From CAZVRZ01 sp964629965 (lineage in GTDB: Bacteria > Chloroflexota > Anaerolineae > Anaerolineales > UBA4823): 12,634 nt of DNA. The position numbers and the translations under genes were made by a program. The stretch lies in NCBI GenBank assembly GCA_964629965.1, contig CAZVRZ010000149.1, forward strand, positions 1 through 12,634, in the 5' to 3' direction. Numbering within the stretch: position 1 is the first letter of the stretch; every line of letters begins with the position of its first letter. The notes under the pieces were generated by a model. That model had not been told where the DNA came from and ran no database searches. It saw nothing but the letters and a program-made list of their open reading frames with translations. Shown here in pieces: positions 1-7,687 of the stretch.

Positions 1-76
1 TTTACCAGATTTCGCATGGACTTTCTCATGTCACCGCTAGGTGGCAACTTGGGTTTTTTATTTGAATCTGTTGCTA

Positions 77-103
77 ATTATATTCTACAACCCTGGTGTG
101 CAA
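77..103 (-). promoter_or_regulatory. Possible promoter reading out of the left edge
   Basis: On the minus strand TTGCAC (98-103) and TATAAT (77-82) are separated by 15 bases, slightly short. It lies in an AT-rich gap (1-134) after the MerR gene and would drive a gene lying mostly beyond the window. A minus-strand ATG at 29 starts an open frame (MRKSMRNLVK) to the edge. The gap otherwise shows no clear gene. Confidence 0.25.
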
Positions 104-134
104 TGGGATAGTTGCGGAGGTAACGCTCCAATAT

Positions 135-917
135 CTAATGAGGCTCGGCTTCTTTGGCGATCATTTCTTCGACCAGGGCAATCATCTCCTGGGCACGCCG
201 TTCCTGGTTCGCCAGGGTAGATAACCAACGATCGGAAGCGGTATAGACATCTTCATCAGGGCGAGGCGTGTCGAGCACCTGGCCCAGGTTAGAAGTCTGT
301 CCCTGGTCAAGCAGCAACAGCATGCGCAGGATAGCCATCAAGCTATAGCCGGCCCGGCTGAGCATGCGGATTACTCGCAGGCGACTGATCTCTTGAGAAC
401 CATAACGCCGGTAGCCATTGAGCGGATCACGCGGCACTTTGATGAGTCCGTTGCGTTCCCAATTGCGAACAATATCAATCGATACCCCCAACAATTTGGC
501 TGCCTGGCCAATCTGCAAAGGCCTGGCAGTCGTATCGGCAGAGATGCCTTGCGCCCAACGCTCGAGCAACGCCACGGCCGCATCGGCGTGCGCGCATTCC
601 GACTGCACCAACACCAGGTGCTGGTAGGTCATTTCGAGCGCTCCGCCCAGGTCGCCAGCAACTGCCAGGCGGATCACTGCCACCCCAGAATGACGCATCA
701 CCCGGCCTGGATATTCATTGGAATACACCAGGCGTGCCAGGCGCAAACAATCCAGGTGCCTGTAAGTAAAACGCCGGTATCCTGCCGGGCTGCGCTCGAC
801 CGGCGGTAGCAAACCCCAATCCACATATCGCCGCACCGTATTGGGATGGACGCCGGTGGCGCGCGCCAGGTCTGATGTACGCAGATAACGAGCTTTGGCC
901 GGGTCCCTGGCAGGCAT
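135..917 (-). CDS. MerR-family transcriptional regulator with two HTH domains
   Basis: Cytoplasmic DNA-binding regulator of about 260 residues. It carries two MerR-type winged-helix domains in tandem. The first spans residues 11-65 (TSDLARATGVHPNTVRRY, GLLPP, then GYRRF). The second spans about 133-202 (IGQAAKLLGVSIDIVRNW, NGLIK, then GYRRY). A helical linker of about 65 residues joins them, and a tail of about 55 residues ends in a likely helix. Ordinary MerR proteins have one HTH and dimerise, so the duplicated head is unusual. I chose the ATG at 917, which lies 26 bases after the exporter stop and has AAGGA about 13 bases upstream. An in-frame TTG at 965 would add 16 residues and overlap the exporter gene. 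It is the last gene of the exporter operon and therefore probably controls that operon. There is no recognisable effector-binding domain and the inducer is unknown. The family call is secure; the target is inferred. Confidence 0.88.
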   Translation of the reverse strand: MPARDPAKARYLRTSDLARATGVHPNTVRRYVDWGLLPPVERSPAGYRRFTYRHLDCLRLARLVYSNEYPGRVMRHSGVAVIRLAVAGDLGGALEMTYQHLVLVQSECAHADAAVALLERWAQGISADTTARPLQIGQAAKLLGVSIDIVRNWERNGLIKVPRDPLNGYRRYGSQEISRLRVIRMLSRAGYSLMAILRMLLLLDQGQTSNLGQVLDTPRPDEDVYTASDRWLSTLANQERRAQEMIALVEEMIAKEAEPH

Positions 918-943
918 TTTAAAAGCCAATCCTTCTCGCTGTA

Positions 944-2779
944 CTAACCCGGCTCGCCTTGCCAAAGGCGCTGCATTTCCTCGCAGGTCGCCAGCAAAGT
1001 ATCCAGGTCGCCTTCTGCTTCTACCCGGCCGTTCTTGAGTACGATGATATGGTCGGCGCGCCGGAGGGCCGGGCGGCGATGCGTAGCTACCAGGCAGGTA
1101 ACACCTTGCAGCTCAAACACCCGCTCCCACAACTGGCGCTCTGTCTCCACATCCAATGCGCTGGAAAGGTCGTCCAGGACCAACAGCTCCGGGTTACGCA
1201 CGAACATGCGCGCTGCGGCCGTGCGCTGGCGCTGTCCGCCCGAAATCTTGACACCTTTCGAGCCGATGATCGTATCCAACCCATACTCCAACTCAGCCAG
1301 GTCTCTATCCAACACCGCCAGCCAGATAGCAGACTTCAGATCGACTTTGTCCTCCGGCAAGCCCATCAGGATATTGTCCTTAAGAGGCTCGCTGAACAGG
1401 AGAGGAATCTGCGAGGTATAGGCGCTGCGTGGAGGAATGAAGAAATCGGCCTGGTTATCAACCACCCGGCCATTCCAGCGCACCTCCCCCTCCTGCTTGG
1501 GTAGCAATCCCAGCAGCACGCGCAGCAAAGTGGTCTTCCCCGAACCAATGCGCCCGGTGACCACTGTGAACGAACCGCGCCTGAGACGAAGGTTGACCGC
1601 CTCGATGCCACGCCCGGTCTCATCGTAGAGATAGGTCAGGTCCCTGGCTTCCAATTCGTCCAGGCGATGCTCTTCGGTTTTGACAACGTGGGGGATCGCC
1701 GGTAAGTCACCGGTCACATACACCGGGGTATGCTTGACCAGCGAGGTGGGTTCAGCTCCCTGCAGCAGGGTGATCATGCGCGCCAGGGCAACGCCGGCCT
1801 GCTTGAACCAGGCCATCAGGATGCCCGTCGTGGCAGTAAATTCTGTGGTAAAGCCAAGGTAGTAGATGAACAAAGAGAAATCACCCAGGGTGATCTTGGG
1901 ACCGCCGGCCGCGCTTGCGTTGAGCAGATCGGCTACCAACAGCAAAATCACACCGGTGATAATATTCATGAAATTCCAGATAGCCGATTCGATAAAAGAC
2001 AAGAAGAGGCGGTCACGAATGGCAGCCTTGCGCCGGTTCTCATTGAGCATCTCAAAGCGCTTGAGCACGTTGGTCTCCGCGGTGGCTACCTTGACTGCCT
2101 GCGCCGCGCCGAAGATCTCACCCACAAAGTCAGTCACCCGTCCAGAGGCCTTGCGGTTCGCTTCACGGAATCTTTCCACATTCTTCATCGCCAGGTTGCC
2201 CATCACGACCACGATCACAAATGGGGTATAGGCAAACAAGGTAACCCGAGGACTGATGCGCAGCATGGTGATCAGAGCAACGATTGCAAATAAACCTTGG
2301 CCAAAAATGAAGGGGATTTGCGAAGTAAACTCTGAGGTGTTATTGACATCATCCCGGAAACGGCTGATGGCCTCGCCAGGCGACTGCGGCACAGCCTGGG
2401 CGCCGGGGCGCTCGAGGATGCGCGTTAGCAAATTTTTGCGCAGCAGCGCTCCAGAGCGGAAGTTATACAAGTTGCTGGCGTACATATCCAGCAGGATCAC
2501 CACCGCTCGGGCTAGCGCCAATCCCACGATCAGCGCGGCAATGGCCTCCGGCGTCAGCCGCACGACAGCATCGCCGCTGAGCACGTTAAAGAATTGCCTC
2601 ATCACCAGGCCGGTCAATTGCGGCGTTACTGTGAAAATGAACAGGCGCATGACCACCACACCGACATACAACCAGAAAGAATAGCGGATGATCTCAATAA
2701 AATAATGCCAGGATTTCTTTGGCGGCCGGTCGCGCTGCTCTTCGCGTCGCTCGGCTGGTGCAGCAGTTTGCGCTGTCAT
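944..2779 (-). CDS. ABC exporter half-transporter, subunit with degenerate catalytic site
   Basis: Membrane-embedded ATP-driven exporter half of 611 residues. The N-terminal transmembrane domain covers roughly residues 25-335, and the ATPase domain roughly 375-605. ATPase motifs visible are Walker A GRIGSGKTT (409-417), Q-loop Gln457, signature ISGGQ (512-516), Walker B LLVLDD (532-537), D-loop SALD and H-loop His567. The residue after the Walker B Asp is Asp537, where active ATPases have Glu. Known heterodimeric exporters such as TM287/288, BmrCD and LmrCD show this change in the subunit that holds the non-hydrolytic site. The gene starts inside the stop of its partner (ATGA, 2776-2779), which implies coupled translation and a fixed pairing. 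The substrate cannot be read from the sequence; drugs, lipids or peptides are all possible. Confidence 0.93.
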   Translation of the reverse strand: MTAQTAAPAERREEQRDRPPKKSWHYFIEIIRYSFWLYVGVVVMRLFIFTVTPQLTGLVMRQFFNVLSGDAVVRLTPEAIAALIVGLALARAVVILLDMYASNLYNFRSGALLRKNLLTRILERPGAQAVPQSPGEAISRFRDDVNNTSEFTSQIPFIFGQGLFAIVALITMLRISPRVTLFAYTPFVIVVVMGNLAMKNVERFREANRKASGRVTDFVGEIFGAAQAVKVATAETNVLKRFEMLNENRRKAAIRDRLFLSFIESAIWNFMNIITGVILLLVADLLNASAAGGPKITLGDFSLFIYYLGFTTEFTATTGILMAWFKQAGVALARMITLLQGAEPTSLVKHTPVYVTGDLPAIPHVVKTEEHRLDELEARDLTYLYDETGRGIEAVNLRLRRGSFTVVTGRIGSGKTTLLRVLLGLLPKQEGEVRWNGRVVDNQADFFIPPRSAYTSQIPLLFSEPLKDNILMGLPEDKVDLKSAIWLAVLDRDLAELEYGLDTIIGSKGVKISGGQRQRTAAARMFVRNPELLVLDDLSSALDVETERQLWERVFELQGVTCLVATHRRPALRRADHIIVLKNGRVEAEGDLDTLLATCEEMQRLWQGEPG

Positions 2780-4683
2780 ACCAGCACCTCCTCCAAACCG
2801 GTCTCGAGCAAGTGATAGAAGCGCGAAGATGGGTCGCCAGCCAGGTGCAGGCGCTCTCCATATTCGCAGATTTCACCATCTTCCAGGATCAAGATATCAT
2901 CGGCGCGTTCCACGGTTCCCAAGCGATGCGCCACAATGATAGCGGTTCGGTTATGCACCAATTTATCCACTGCCAGTTCAATCAAGTGCTCGGTAGCAGG
3001 GTCCAGCCGGGAGGTAGCCTCGTCCAAGATCACCAGCCCCGGATCCCGCAGAAAGATGCGCGTGAAGGCCAGCAACTGCGCCTCCCCCGCCGAAAGGCCG
3101 CCGCCCGACTCCAGTTCCGTATCCAGGCCCTTGGGCAGTGCTTCAAACCATTCCCACAACCCCAGGTCGCGAATTGCGCCCAAAATTGTCTCGTCCGGGA
3201 TGGTAGTATCGAAAAAGGTCAGGTTCTCCCGCACGGTGGCATGGAAAAGCTGGATGTTTTGCGTTACCATCGCCACCCGGCGGCGCAGATCTTGCACGGG
3301 CAGGCTGCGAATATCCAGCAAGCGACCGTCCATGCCCAGGCTGATCTGTCCCTGGTCGGGGTCGTACAGGCGGAAAAGCAGGCGGGTCAGAGTTGTTTTT
3401 CCGCTGCCAGTGCGCCCCAACAGGCCAACCACCCTGCCCGGCTCCAGATGGAAGGATATATCACACAGCACCATTTCCTTGTCGTCTTCCTCGGCCTGCA
3501 CCGTCTCAACCGGAGGCTGAGCCTCCGGGACCGCCTGCGCCGGGGCAGAGCCAATCCCACCGGGTTTTATCGTGCGATCGGCTTTGGAGGACAGGCTGTC
3601 GTTGTAGCCGAAAGTAACATGGTTGAAATCAACGATCAGTGGTCCTGGGCGCAACTGGGACTGAGCCGGCGGCTCGAAATCATTCTCACCCGGGATCCTG
3701 CCCTGGACGCTCTGGATCCCCATGATACGGATCAGGCTGGCGCCCGCTTTTTGCAGATCCTGGAACTGCTGCGTGATGCGCTCCAAGGGCCAATTGATCA
3801 TGTTCGTGTAATATACGATCATGAAGACGGTTCCCAGGCTGATCACATTGGTTCGATACAGGTAAGCGCTCACCAGCAGCCCGATGGCGTTTCCAATGGT
3901 AAACAAGACCCAGGTGGTATTCATCAGCACGGCCCAGCGCAATCCAGCCCGGAGCGTTTTCCGCATCAGGTCGCGTGTCAGGCGATAAAAACGATCTAGC
4001 ACGTAATGCATGGCATTGTTCGAGCGGATATCTTCCGTGCCAGAAAGGCGTTCTTCCAGGAAACCATACAGGTCGGCGCTGGTTTGGCGCTCGGCTTCCC
4101 AATAGGGTACGGCGATGTTGGCCATGCGCAGCAAGATGGCAACCGTGATAAACACGAAAATCGAAAGTGATAAGCTAACACGCCAGTCGGCAGCAATGAG
4201 CACGATCAACACCCCCAAGACCAACAGCATATTGCCAAAAACTTGCAGGATGAACTGAGAAAAGAAGTTCGAGAGCGCCATCACGTCGCCATCGATGCGC
4301 TCGATCATCTCGCCAGGAGTGTGCGCGGTATGGAAGGACATATCCAATCCCAGGCAGTACCTGGCCAGGTTCAAGCGCAAAGCATTGGTCGTTGCCCAAC
4401 CCAGGTTTTCGGTGATATACACCACCAACACACCTAGCAACTGGTGTGCAACCGCAATACCGATAAATAGCAAAGAAATTCTGGTCAGCAGGGCAGAATC
4501 GCCGCCGGCCCGGGCCGTGTCGATGAAAATGCTCATGATCTGCGGATTCACGATCATCAGGCTGATGTTCACCAGCAGCGTTACCCCCAGGAAGACCACC
4601 AGGTGTAATTGTGGTTTGAGATATTGGCTTAAATAGCGCGCGTATTCTTGAAAAGTCAAAGATGAACGGACAGGTTGTTTCAT
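2776..4683 (-). CDS. ABC exporter half-transporter, subunit with catalytic Glu
   Basis: Partner half of the exporter, 635 residues from the ATG at 4683. Transmembrane helices cover roughly residues 25-320, and the ATPase domain starts near 348. Motifs are Walker A GRTGSGKTT (423-431), Q-loop Gln475, Walker B VILDE with catalytic Glu555, and H-loop His586. The signature is LSAGE (530-534) instead of LSGGQ, and the D-loop reads SRLD instead of SALD. Paired with the Asp-bearing partner, this gives one consensus ATP site and one degenerate site. A stretch of about 40 residues rich in Ala, Pro and Glu (about 362-402) interrupts the ATPase between FGY and the strand MVLCDISF, where other exporters have only a few residues. 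A TTG at 4704 would add 7 residues, but it has no Shine-Dalgarno sequence. The ATG has none either and sits just after a TATAAT box. Confidence 0.92.
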   Translation of the reverse strand: MKQPVRSSLTFQEYARYLSQYLKPQLHLVVFLGVTLLVNISLMIVNPQIMSIFIDTARAGGDSALLTRISLLFIGIAVAHQLLGVLVVYITENLGWATTNALRLNLARYCLGLDMSFHTAHTPGEMIERIDGDVMALSNFFSQFILQVFGNMLLVLGVLIVLIAADWRVSLSLSIFVFITVAILLRMANIAVPYWEAERQTSADLYGFLEERLSGTEDIRSNNAMHYVLDRFYRLTRDLMRKTLRAGLRWAVLMNTTWVLFTIGNAIGLLVSAYLYRTNVISLGTVFMIVYYTNMINWPLERITQQFQDLQKAGASLIRIMGIQSVQGRIPGENDFEPPAQSQLRPGPLIVDFNHVTFGYNDSLSSKADRTIKPGGIGSAPAQAVPEAQPPVETVQAEEDDKEMVLCDISFHLEPGRVVGLLGRTGSGKTTLTRLLFRLYDPDQGQISLGMDGRLLDIRSLPVQDLRRRVAMVTQNIQLFHATVRENLTFFDTTIPDETILGAIRDLGLWEWFEALPKGLDTELESGGGLSAGEAQLLAFTRIFLRDPGLVILDEATSRLDPATEHLIELAVDKLVHNRTAIIVAHRLGTVERADDILILEDGEICEYGERLHLAGDPSSRFYHLLETGLEEVLV

Positions 4684-4692
4684 AGGCAGGGG

Positions 4693-4698
4693 ATTATA
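4693..4698 (-). promoter_or_regulatory. Possible -10 box for exporter operon
   Basis: The minus strand reads TGTATAATCCCC in the 41-base gap before the exporter ATG at 4683. TATAAT is a perfect sigma-70 type -10 hexamer. No good -35 hexamer lies 16-18 bases upstream. Transcription would start about 3 bases before the ATG, and no Shine-Dalgarno sequence precedes that ATG, so a leaderless message is possible. An A6-TGTG-T6 inverted repeat (4710-4725) overlaps the stop of the upstream oxidoreductase gene; this is a weak structure. Confidence 0.35.
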
Positions 4699-4724
4699 CA
4701 ACAAATTCTAAAAAATGTGTTTTT

Positions 4725-5726
4725 TCAGGCGATCGCGACGCGCCGCCCGCTGGCAGCCGAGCGATAGATGCCATCCACCGCCGCCAGCACAGGCAAAGCC
4801 GAACGGGCAGGGATCAAAAATGGCCGGTCGTCCAGGATCCAGCGCACAAATCCAGCCAGGCTGCGCTGAACCGGGTGCGAGCCGCGCAGCATGGGACGTT
4901 CCGGCTGAACTTCCACGCCCACAAAACGAACTAGCGGCCGGGGCGAGTTGCGAAAAAGCGCCGTTCCGCGTTCGCCATACATCTCAATGGTCACGGCTTG
5001 CTCAACCGCGGCTGCCATCGTGGTGGTGATGCTCACCAGGGCGCCCCCGGCAGTTTCTACGGTAGCGTGCACCAGTGTATCTACTTCGATGCCTGTGAAA
5101 CCTGGCTGGGCAATATAGCCCATCGCAGAGACAGGATGATCGCCCAGCGCCCATAAGGCTACATCCAGGTAATGACTGCCCTGGGTGATAAGCGTCCCAC
5201 CACCGGCCTGGGCAAGCGTCTTATGCCAAGGAGAGTTTTCAAAGTATTTCTGCTCCCGATGCCAGGGCACATTGATCCGCACTGAGTGAACCCGTCCCAA
5301 GGCGCCGGCTTGCACGGCTCGCGCCAGGGCGTAACATCCGGTATCGTAACGATTCTGATAATTCACCCCCACTTTGGCGCCGCGCGGTTCGAGGATTTCA
5401 ACCAGTTCATTTCCTTCTGCCAGGGTACGGGTAAGCGGCTTTTCCGCTAACACAGCTTTACCCGCCTGCACCGCGGCCAGGATCATAGAGTAGTGAAGAT
5501 GGTGCGGCGTTGCCAGGTACACCGCGTCCAGGGGAGAGGCCGCCAGGAACTCTGCATAATCCGAATAGACCGCAGGGATCTGGTATTCACTGGCAAAGCT
5601 CTTGGCCCGCTCGTGATTGGCATCGCAGCAAGCCGCCAGAGTCAGGCGTGGCAGCGATCTGCTGGAGCGCGCCACCCAACCGGCGATGCCGCCGCAGCCA
5701 GCAATTCCCAAGAGCATCTGCTTCAT
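4725..5726 (-). CDS. Gfo/Idh/MocA family NAD(P)-dependent oxidoreductase
   Basis: Predicted cytoplasmic sugar- or cyclitol-type dehydrogenase of 333 residues, the usual length for this family. The N-terminal Rossmann fold has the dinucleotide loop GCGGIAG (10-16), and the family motif AEKPLTR contains Lys96. The C-terminal substrate domain has GGGTLITQGSHYLD, where His185 and Asp188 occupy the family's usual catalytic positions. The ATG at 5726 has a weak AGGCGG eight bases upstream. It lies 67 bases after the histidine kinase and 41 bases before the exporter ATG, all on the same strand, so cotranscription is possible but not shown. The family covers inositol, glucose-fructose, biliverdin and many other substrates, and nothing here narrows the choice. 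Confidence 0.9.
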   Translation of the reverse strand: MKQMLLGIAGCGGIAGWVARSSRSLPRLTLAACCDANHERAKSFASEYQIPAVYSDYAEFLAASPLDAVYLATPHHLHYSMILAAVQAGKAVLAEKPLTRTLAEGNELVEILEPRGAKVGVNYQNRYDTGCYALARAVQAGALGRVHSVRINVPWHREQKYFENSPWHKTLAQAGGGTLITQGSHYLDVALWALGDHPVSAMGYIAQPGFTGIEVDTLVHATVETAGGALVSITTTMAAAVEQAVTIEMYGERGTALFRNSPRPLVRFVGVEVQPERPMLRGSHPVQRSLAGFVRWILDDRPFLIPARSALPVLAAVDGIYRSAASGRRVAIA

Positions 5727-5793
5727 CTACTCAACCGCCTGTTCGAGCCATTTTGATGTTTCCAAAGATGAGATTTCCAGTTCATCTTCCACT

Positions 5794-6885
5794 CTACAAA
5801 ACGGGGATTTCGATAGTGAACCGTGCGCCCTGGCTCGGCTGGCTTGTAACCTGGATGACGCCGCCGTGCGCCTGGACAAGCTGCCGGGCAATCGCCAATC
5901 CCAGCCCGCTGCCAGTCCCACCAGAACGGGTACGCGAGCGGTCGCCGCGCCAAAAACGGTCAAATACGTATGGCAAGTCTTCAGCAGGAATGCCTGCGCC
6001 AGTATCCTGCACACTCAAGCGCACATAGCCGGAACCAGGCGCAGCACTGAGCGTGATCCGTCCTCCTTGCGACGTATAATGCAGTGCGTTGGCGACCAGG
6101 TTTGAAAGCACCTGGTCCAGACGGTCGGGATCGGCGTAGATCTCAAGTTGATCGATATCACCGGCCCCGGCAACATCTACACTCAAATCGACACCCTGTT
6201 CGGCTGCCTGCCCGGAAAAGCTGGTGACCACATCCGAGAGCAGATCGAGCGCCAGGAAATGTACCGGATGCAAGGGTAATTGGCCCGCCTCAGCTAGCGA
6301 CAAGGTTTGCAGATCGCTCACCAGCCGATTGAGCAGGCGCGTTTCGTCGAGGATAACCGACACATTTTCTGGGGTAGGCTCGTAAACGCCATCCAGGATA
6401 CCCTCCAGGTTGCCCTGGATGATATGCAAAGGATTGCGCAATTCGTGGGCGATGTCTGCGGCCATATTGCGACGCTGCTGTTCTGCCCGCTGCAGCTCCA
6501 CCGTCATCCGGTTGAAGCTGCGCGCCAGTTTCCCGAACTCGCCGGGGACCATCTCTGGCACCCGCACATCCAAATCTCCTTTGGCAACTGAATCTGCCGC
6601 AGACATAACGTTCGCAATGGGAGTTCCGATGCGGCGCATCCCCAACCCGCCAATGAAAGTTACCAGGAAAAAGAATACCAACGGCACGAGACAAAAAGCC
6701 CACATGAACCTGCGCGGATTTTGCACCGGAGGGTGCGGCAGGTCGAAAAAGATCACTGCAATGATCATCAAGGCGATCATGAACAGCAGCCACATGAATC
6801 CAATCAAAGCCCCCAGGCGCCACAGGACAAAGCGATGCTTGGGCGTCCAGTTTTGGGTGGATTGATGCCAACGCGGCCGCATCAT
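5794..6885 (-). CDS. HAMP-domain sensor histidine kinase with minimal external loop
   Basis: Inner-membrane sensor kinase of 363 residues that should phosphorylate the response regulator encoded just upstream. Two transmembrane helices (about 25-47 and 59-81) are separated by only about 12 residues (DLPHPPVQNPRR), so there is no real extracytoplasmic sensor domain. A HAMP linker follows (about 82-135). The dimerisation H-box is AHELRNPLH with His147. The ATPase part has the N-box with Asn266 (LVANALHY), the G1 box DTGAGIP (294-300), the F-box FDRFWRG and the G2 box GTGSGLGL (323-330). All catalytic boxes look intact. The start ATG overlaps the regulator's stop (ATGA, 6882-6885). The signal is probably sensed in the membrane or through a partner protein; that is an inference from the tiny loop. 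Confidence 0.94.
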   Translation of the reverse strand: MMRPRWHQSTQNWTPKHRFVLWRLGALIGFMWLLFMIALMIIAVIFFDLPHPPVQNPRRFMWAFCLVPLVFFFLVTFIGGLGMRRIGTPIANVMSAADSVAKGDLDVRVPEMVPGEFGKLARSFNRMTVELQRAEQQRRNMAADIAHELRNPLHIIQGNLEGILDGVYEPTPENVSVILDETRLLNRLVSDLQTLSLAEAGQLPLHPVHFLALDLLSDVVTSFSGQAAEQGVDLSVDVAGAGDIDQLEIYADPDRLDQVLSNLVANALHYTSQGGRITLSAAPGSGYVRLSVQDTGAGIPAEDLPYVFDRFWRGDRSRTRSGGTGSGLGLAIARQLVQAHGGVIQVTSQPSQGARFTIEIPVL

Positions 6886-7574
6886 GCTTGTTCTTGATCC
6901 ATAAAACGATACCCCACGCCGTACACCGTTTCGATCATACGCGGCTGACCGGGATCTGTTTCCAGCTTGCGGCGCAGGTTCTTGATGTGAGAATCGACAC
7001 TGCGATCAAAGCTGACAAAGGCCGCGCCATGCAGTTCGTCCAGCATCTGCTCGCGGCTGATGATCTGCCCGGGGTGCATCGCCAGGATGGTCAAAAGCTT
7101 GAACTCGTTCGGCGTCAGGTGTACAGGCTTGCCATCCAACACCACCCGGTAGGATTGGGGGTCGATCTCGAGCCGGGAAAAACGCAGCACAGGTTGGGTG
7201 CGCACCTGTCCTTGCGATCTTCGCAGGGCAGCGCGCACGCGCGCCACCAGAGCGCGCGGTGAAAATGGTTTGGTAACGTAATCATCTGCGCCTAATTCCA
7301 GCCCTGCCACCTGGTCGCTATCCTCCGACAGAGCAGTCAGCATGATGATCGGCACATCCGTCTCCTGTCGCAAAATCTGGCAGACCTGCCTGCCATCCAT
7401 ACCGGGGAGCATCAGGTCCAGGATAACCAGGTCAGGACGCTCGCGGCGCGCCATTGCCAGGGCAGTCAGGCCATCGCCGGCGCAGAGCACGCGGAAACCA
7501 TTCTTCTCCAGGTAATCACATGCCAGCCGGACAACCTTGGGTTCATCATCAACAAGGAGAATTAATTCTTGCAT
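6882..7574 (-). CDS. OmpR/PhoB-family response regulator
   Basis: Cytoplasmic two-component transcription factor of 230 residues, standard length. The receiver domain (1-118) has the acidic pair Asp9/Asp10, phospho-acceptor Asp53 (ILDLMLPGMDG), switch Thr80 and Lys102 (VTKPFSPRAL). The C-terminal winged-helix domain (about 130-226) shows the typical LTPNEFKLLTILAMHPGQII and SVDSHIKNLRRKL stretches and ends GVGYRF, the usual wing hairpin. It is the first gene of the operon and its stop overlaps the kinase start by 4 bases. There is little Shine-Dalgarno complementarity before its ATG. The 113-base gap to the next gene upstream holds a terminator for that gene. Proteins of this class bind direct repeats of about 11-bp period, and one such repeat occurs at 8138-8159. 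Confidence 0.95.
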   Translation of the reverse strand: MQELILLVDDEPKVVRLACDYLEKNGFRVLCAGDGLTALAMARRERPDLVILDLMLPGMDGRQVCQILRQETDVPIIMLTALSEDSDQVAGLELGADDYVTKPFSPRALVARVRAALRRSQGQVRTQPVLRFSRLEIDPQSYRVVLDGKPVHLTPNEFKLLTILAMHPGQIISREQMLDELHGAAFVSFDRSVDSHIKNLRRKLETDPGQPRMIETVYGVGYRFMDQEQA

Positions 7575-7625
7575 AGGTTAAGTTTACCAGAAAAGAGCGA
7601 AGTAGAATTCCATAATGCTAAAAAC

Positions 7626-7665
7626 GGGAGGGGTCGGCGGAACAGTATTCCGTCGACCCACTCCC
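7626..7665 (-). terminator. Rho-independent terminator after the small membrane protein gene
   Basis: A 12-bp stem (7631-7642 with 7648-7659, one G-U pair) closes on the 5-base loop CAGTA. It is extended by five more pairs (7626-7630 with 7661-7665) after a single bulged base. On the minus strand the hairpin is followed by CGTTTT. It starts 22 bases after the stop of the small membrane protein gene and lies before the response regulator, so it should end that transcript and keep the two-component operon under its own promoter. Confidence 0.75.
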
Positions 7666-7687
7666 CATAACTAAACTACGGTAACGC

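Noticed and set aside
31..56. CACC-GCTA-GGTG hairpin followed by TTTTTT as a plus-strand terminator
   Set aside because: The stem is only 4-5 pairs and the T-run begins about 9 bases after it, so it does not fit an intrinsic terminator well.
2719..3999. Long plus-strand open frame of 426 codons opposite the exporter gene
   Set aside because: It is antisense to a gene with full ABC ATPase motifs, has no family features of its own and is rich in Gln/His/Arg, typical of a shadow frame.
4710..4725. A6-TGTG-T6 repeat as terminator of the oxidoreductase gene
   Set aside because: The stem is only A-T pairs, is very weak and overlaps the stop codon. It is not convincing as a terminator.
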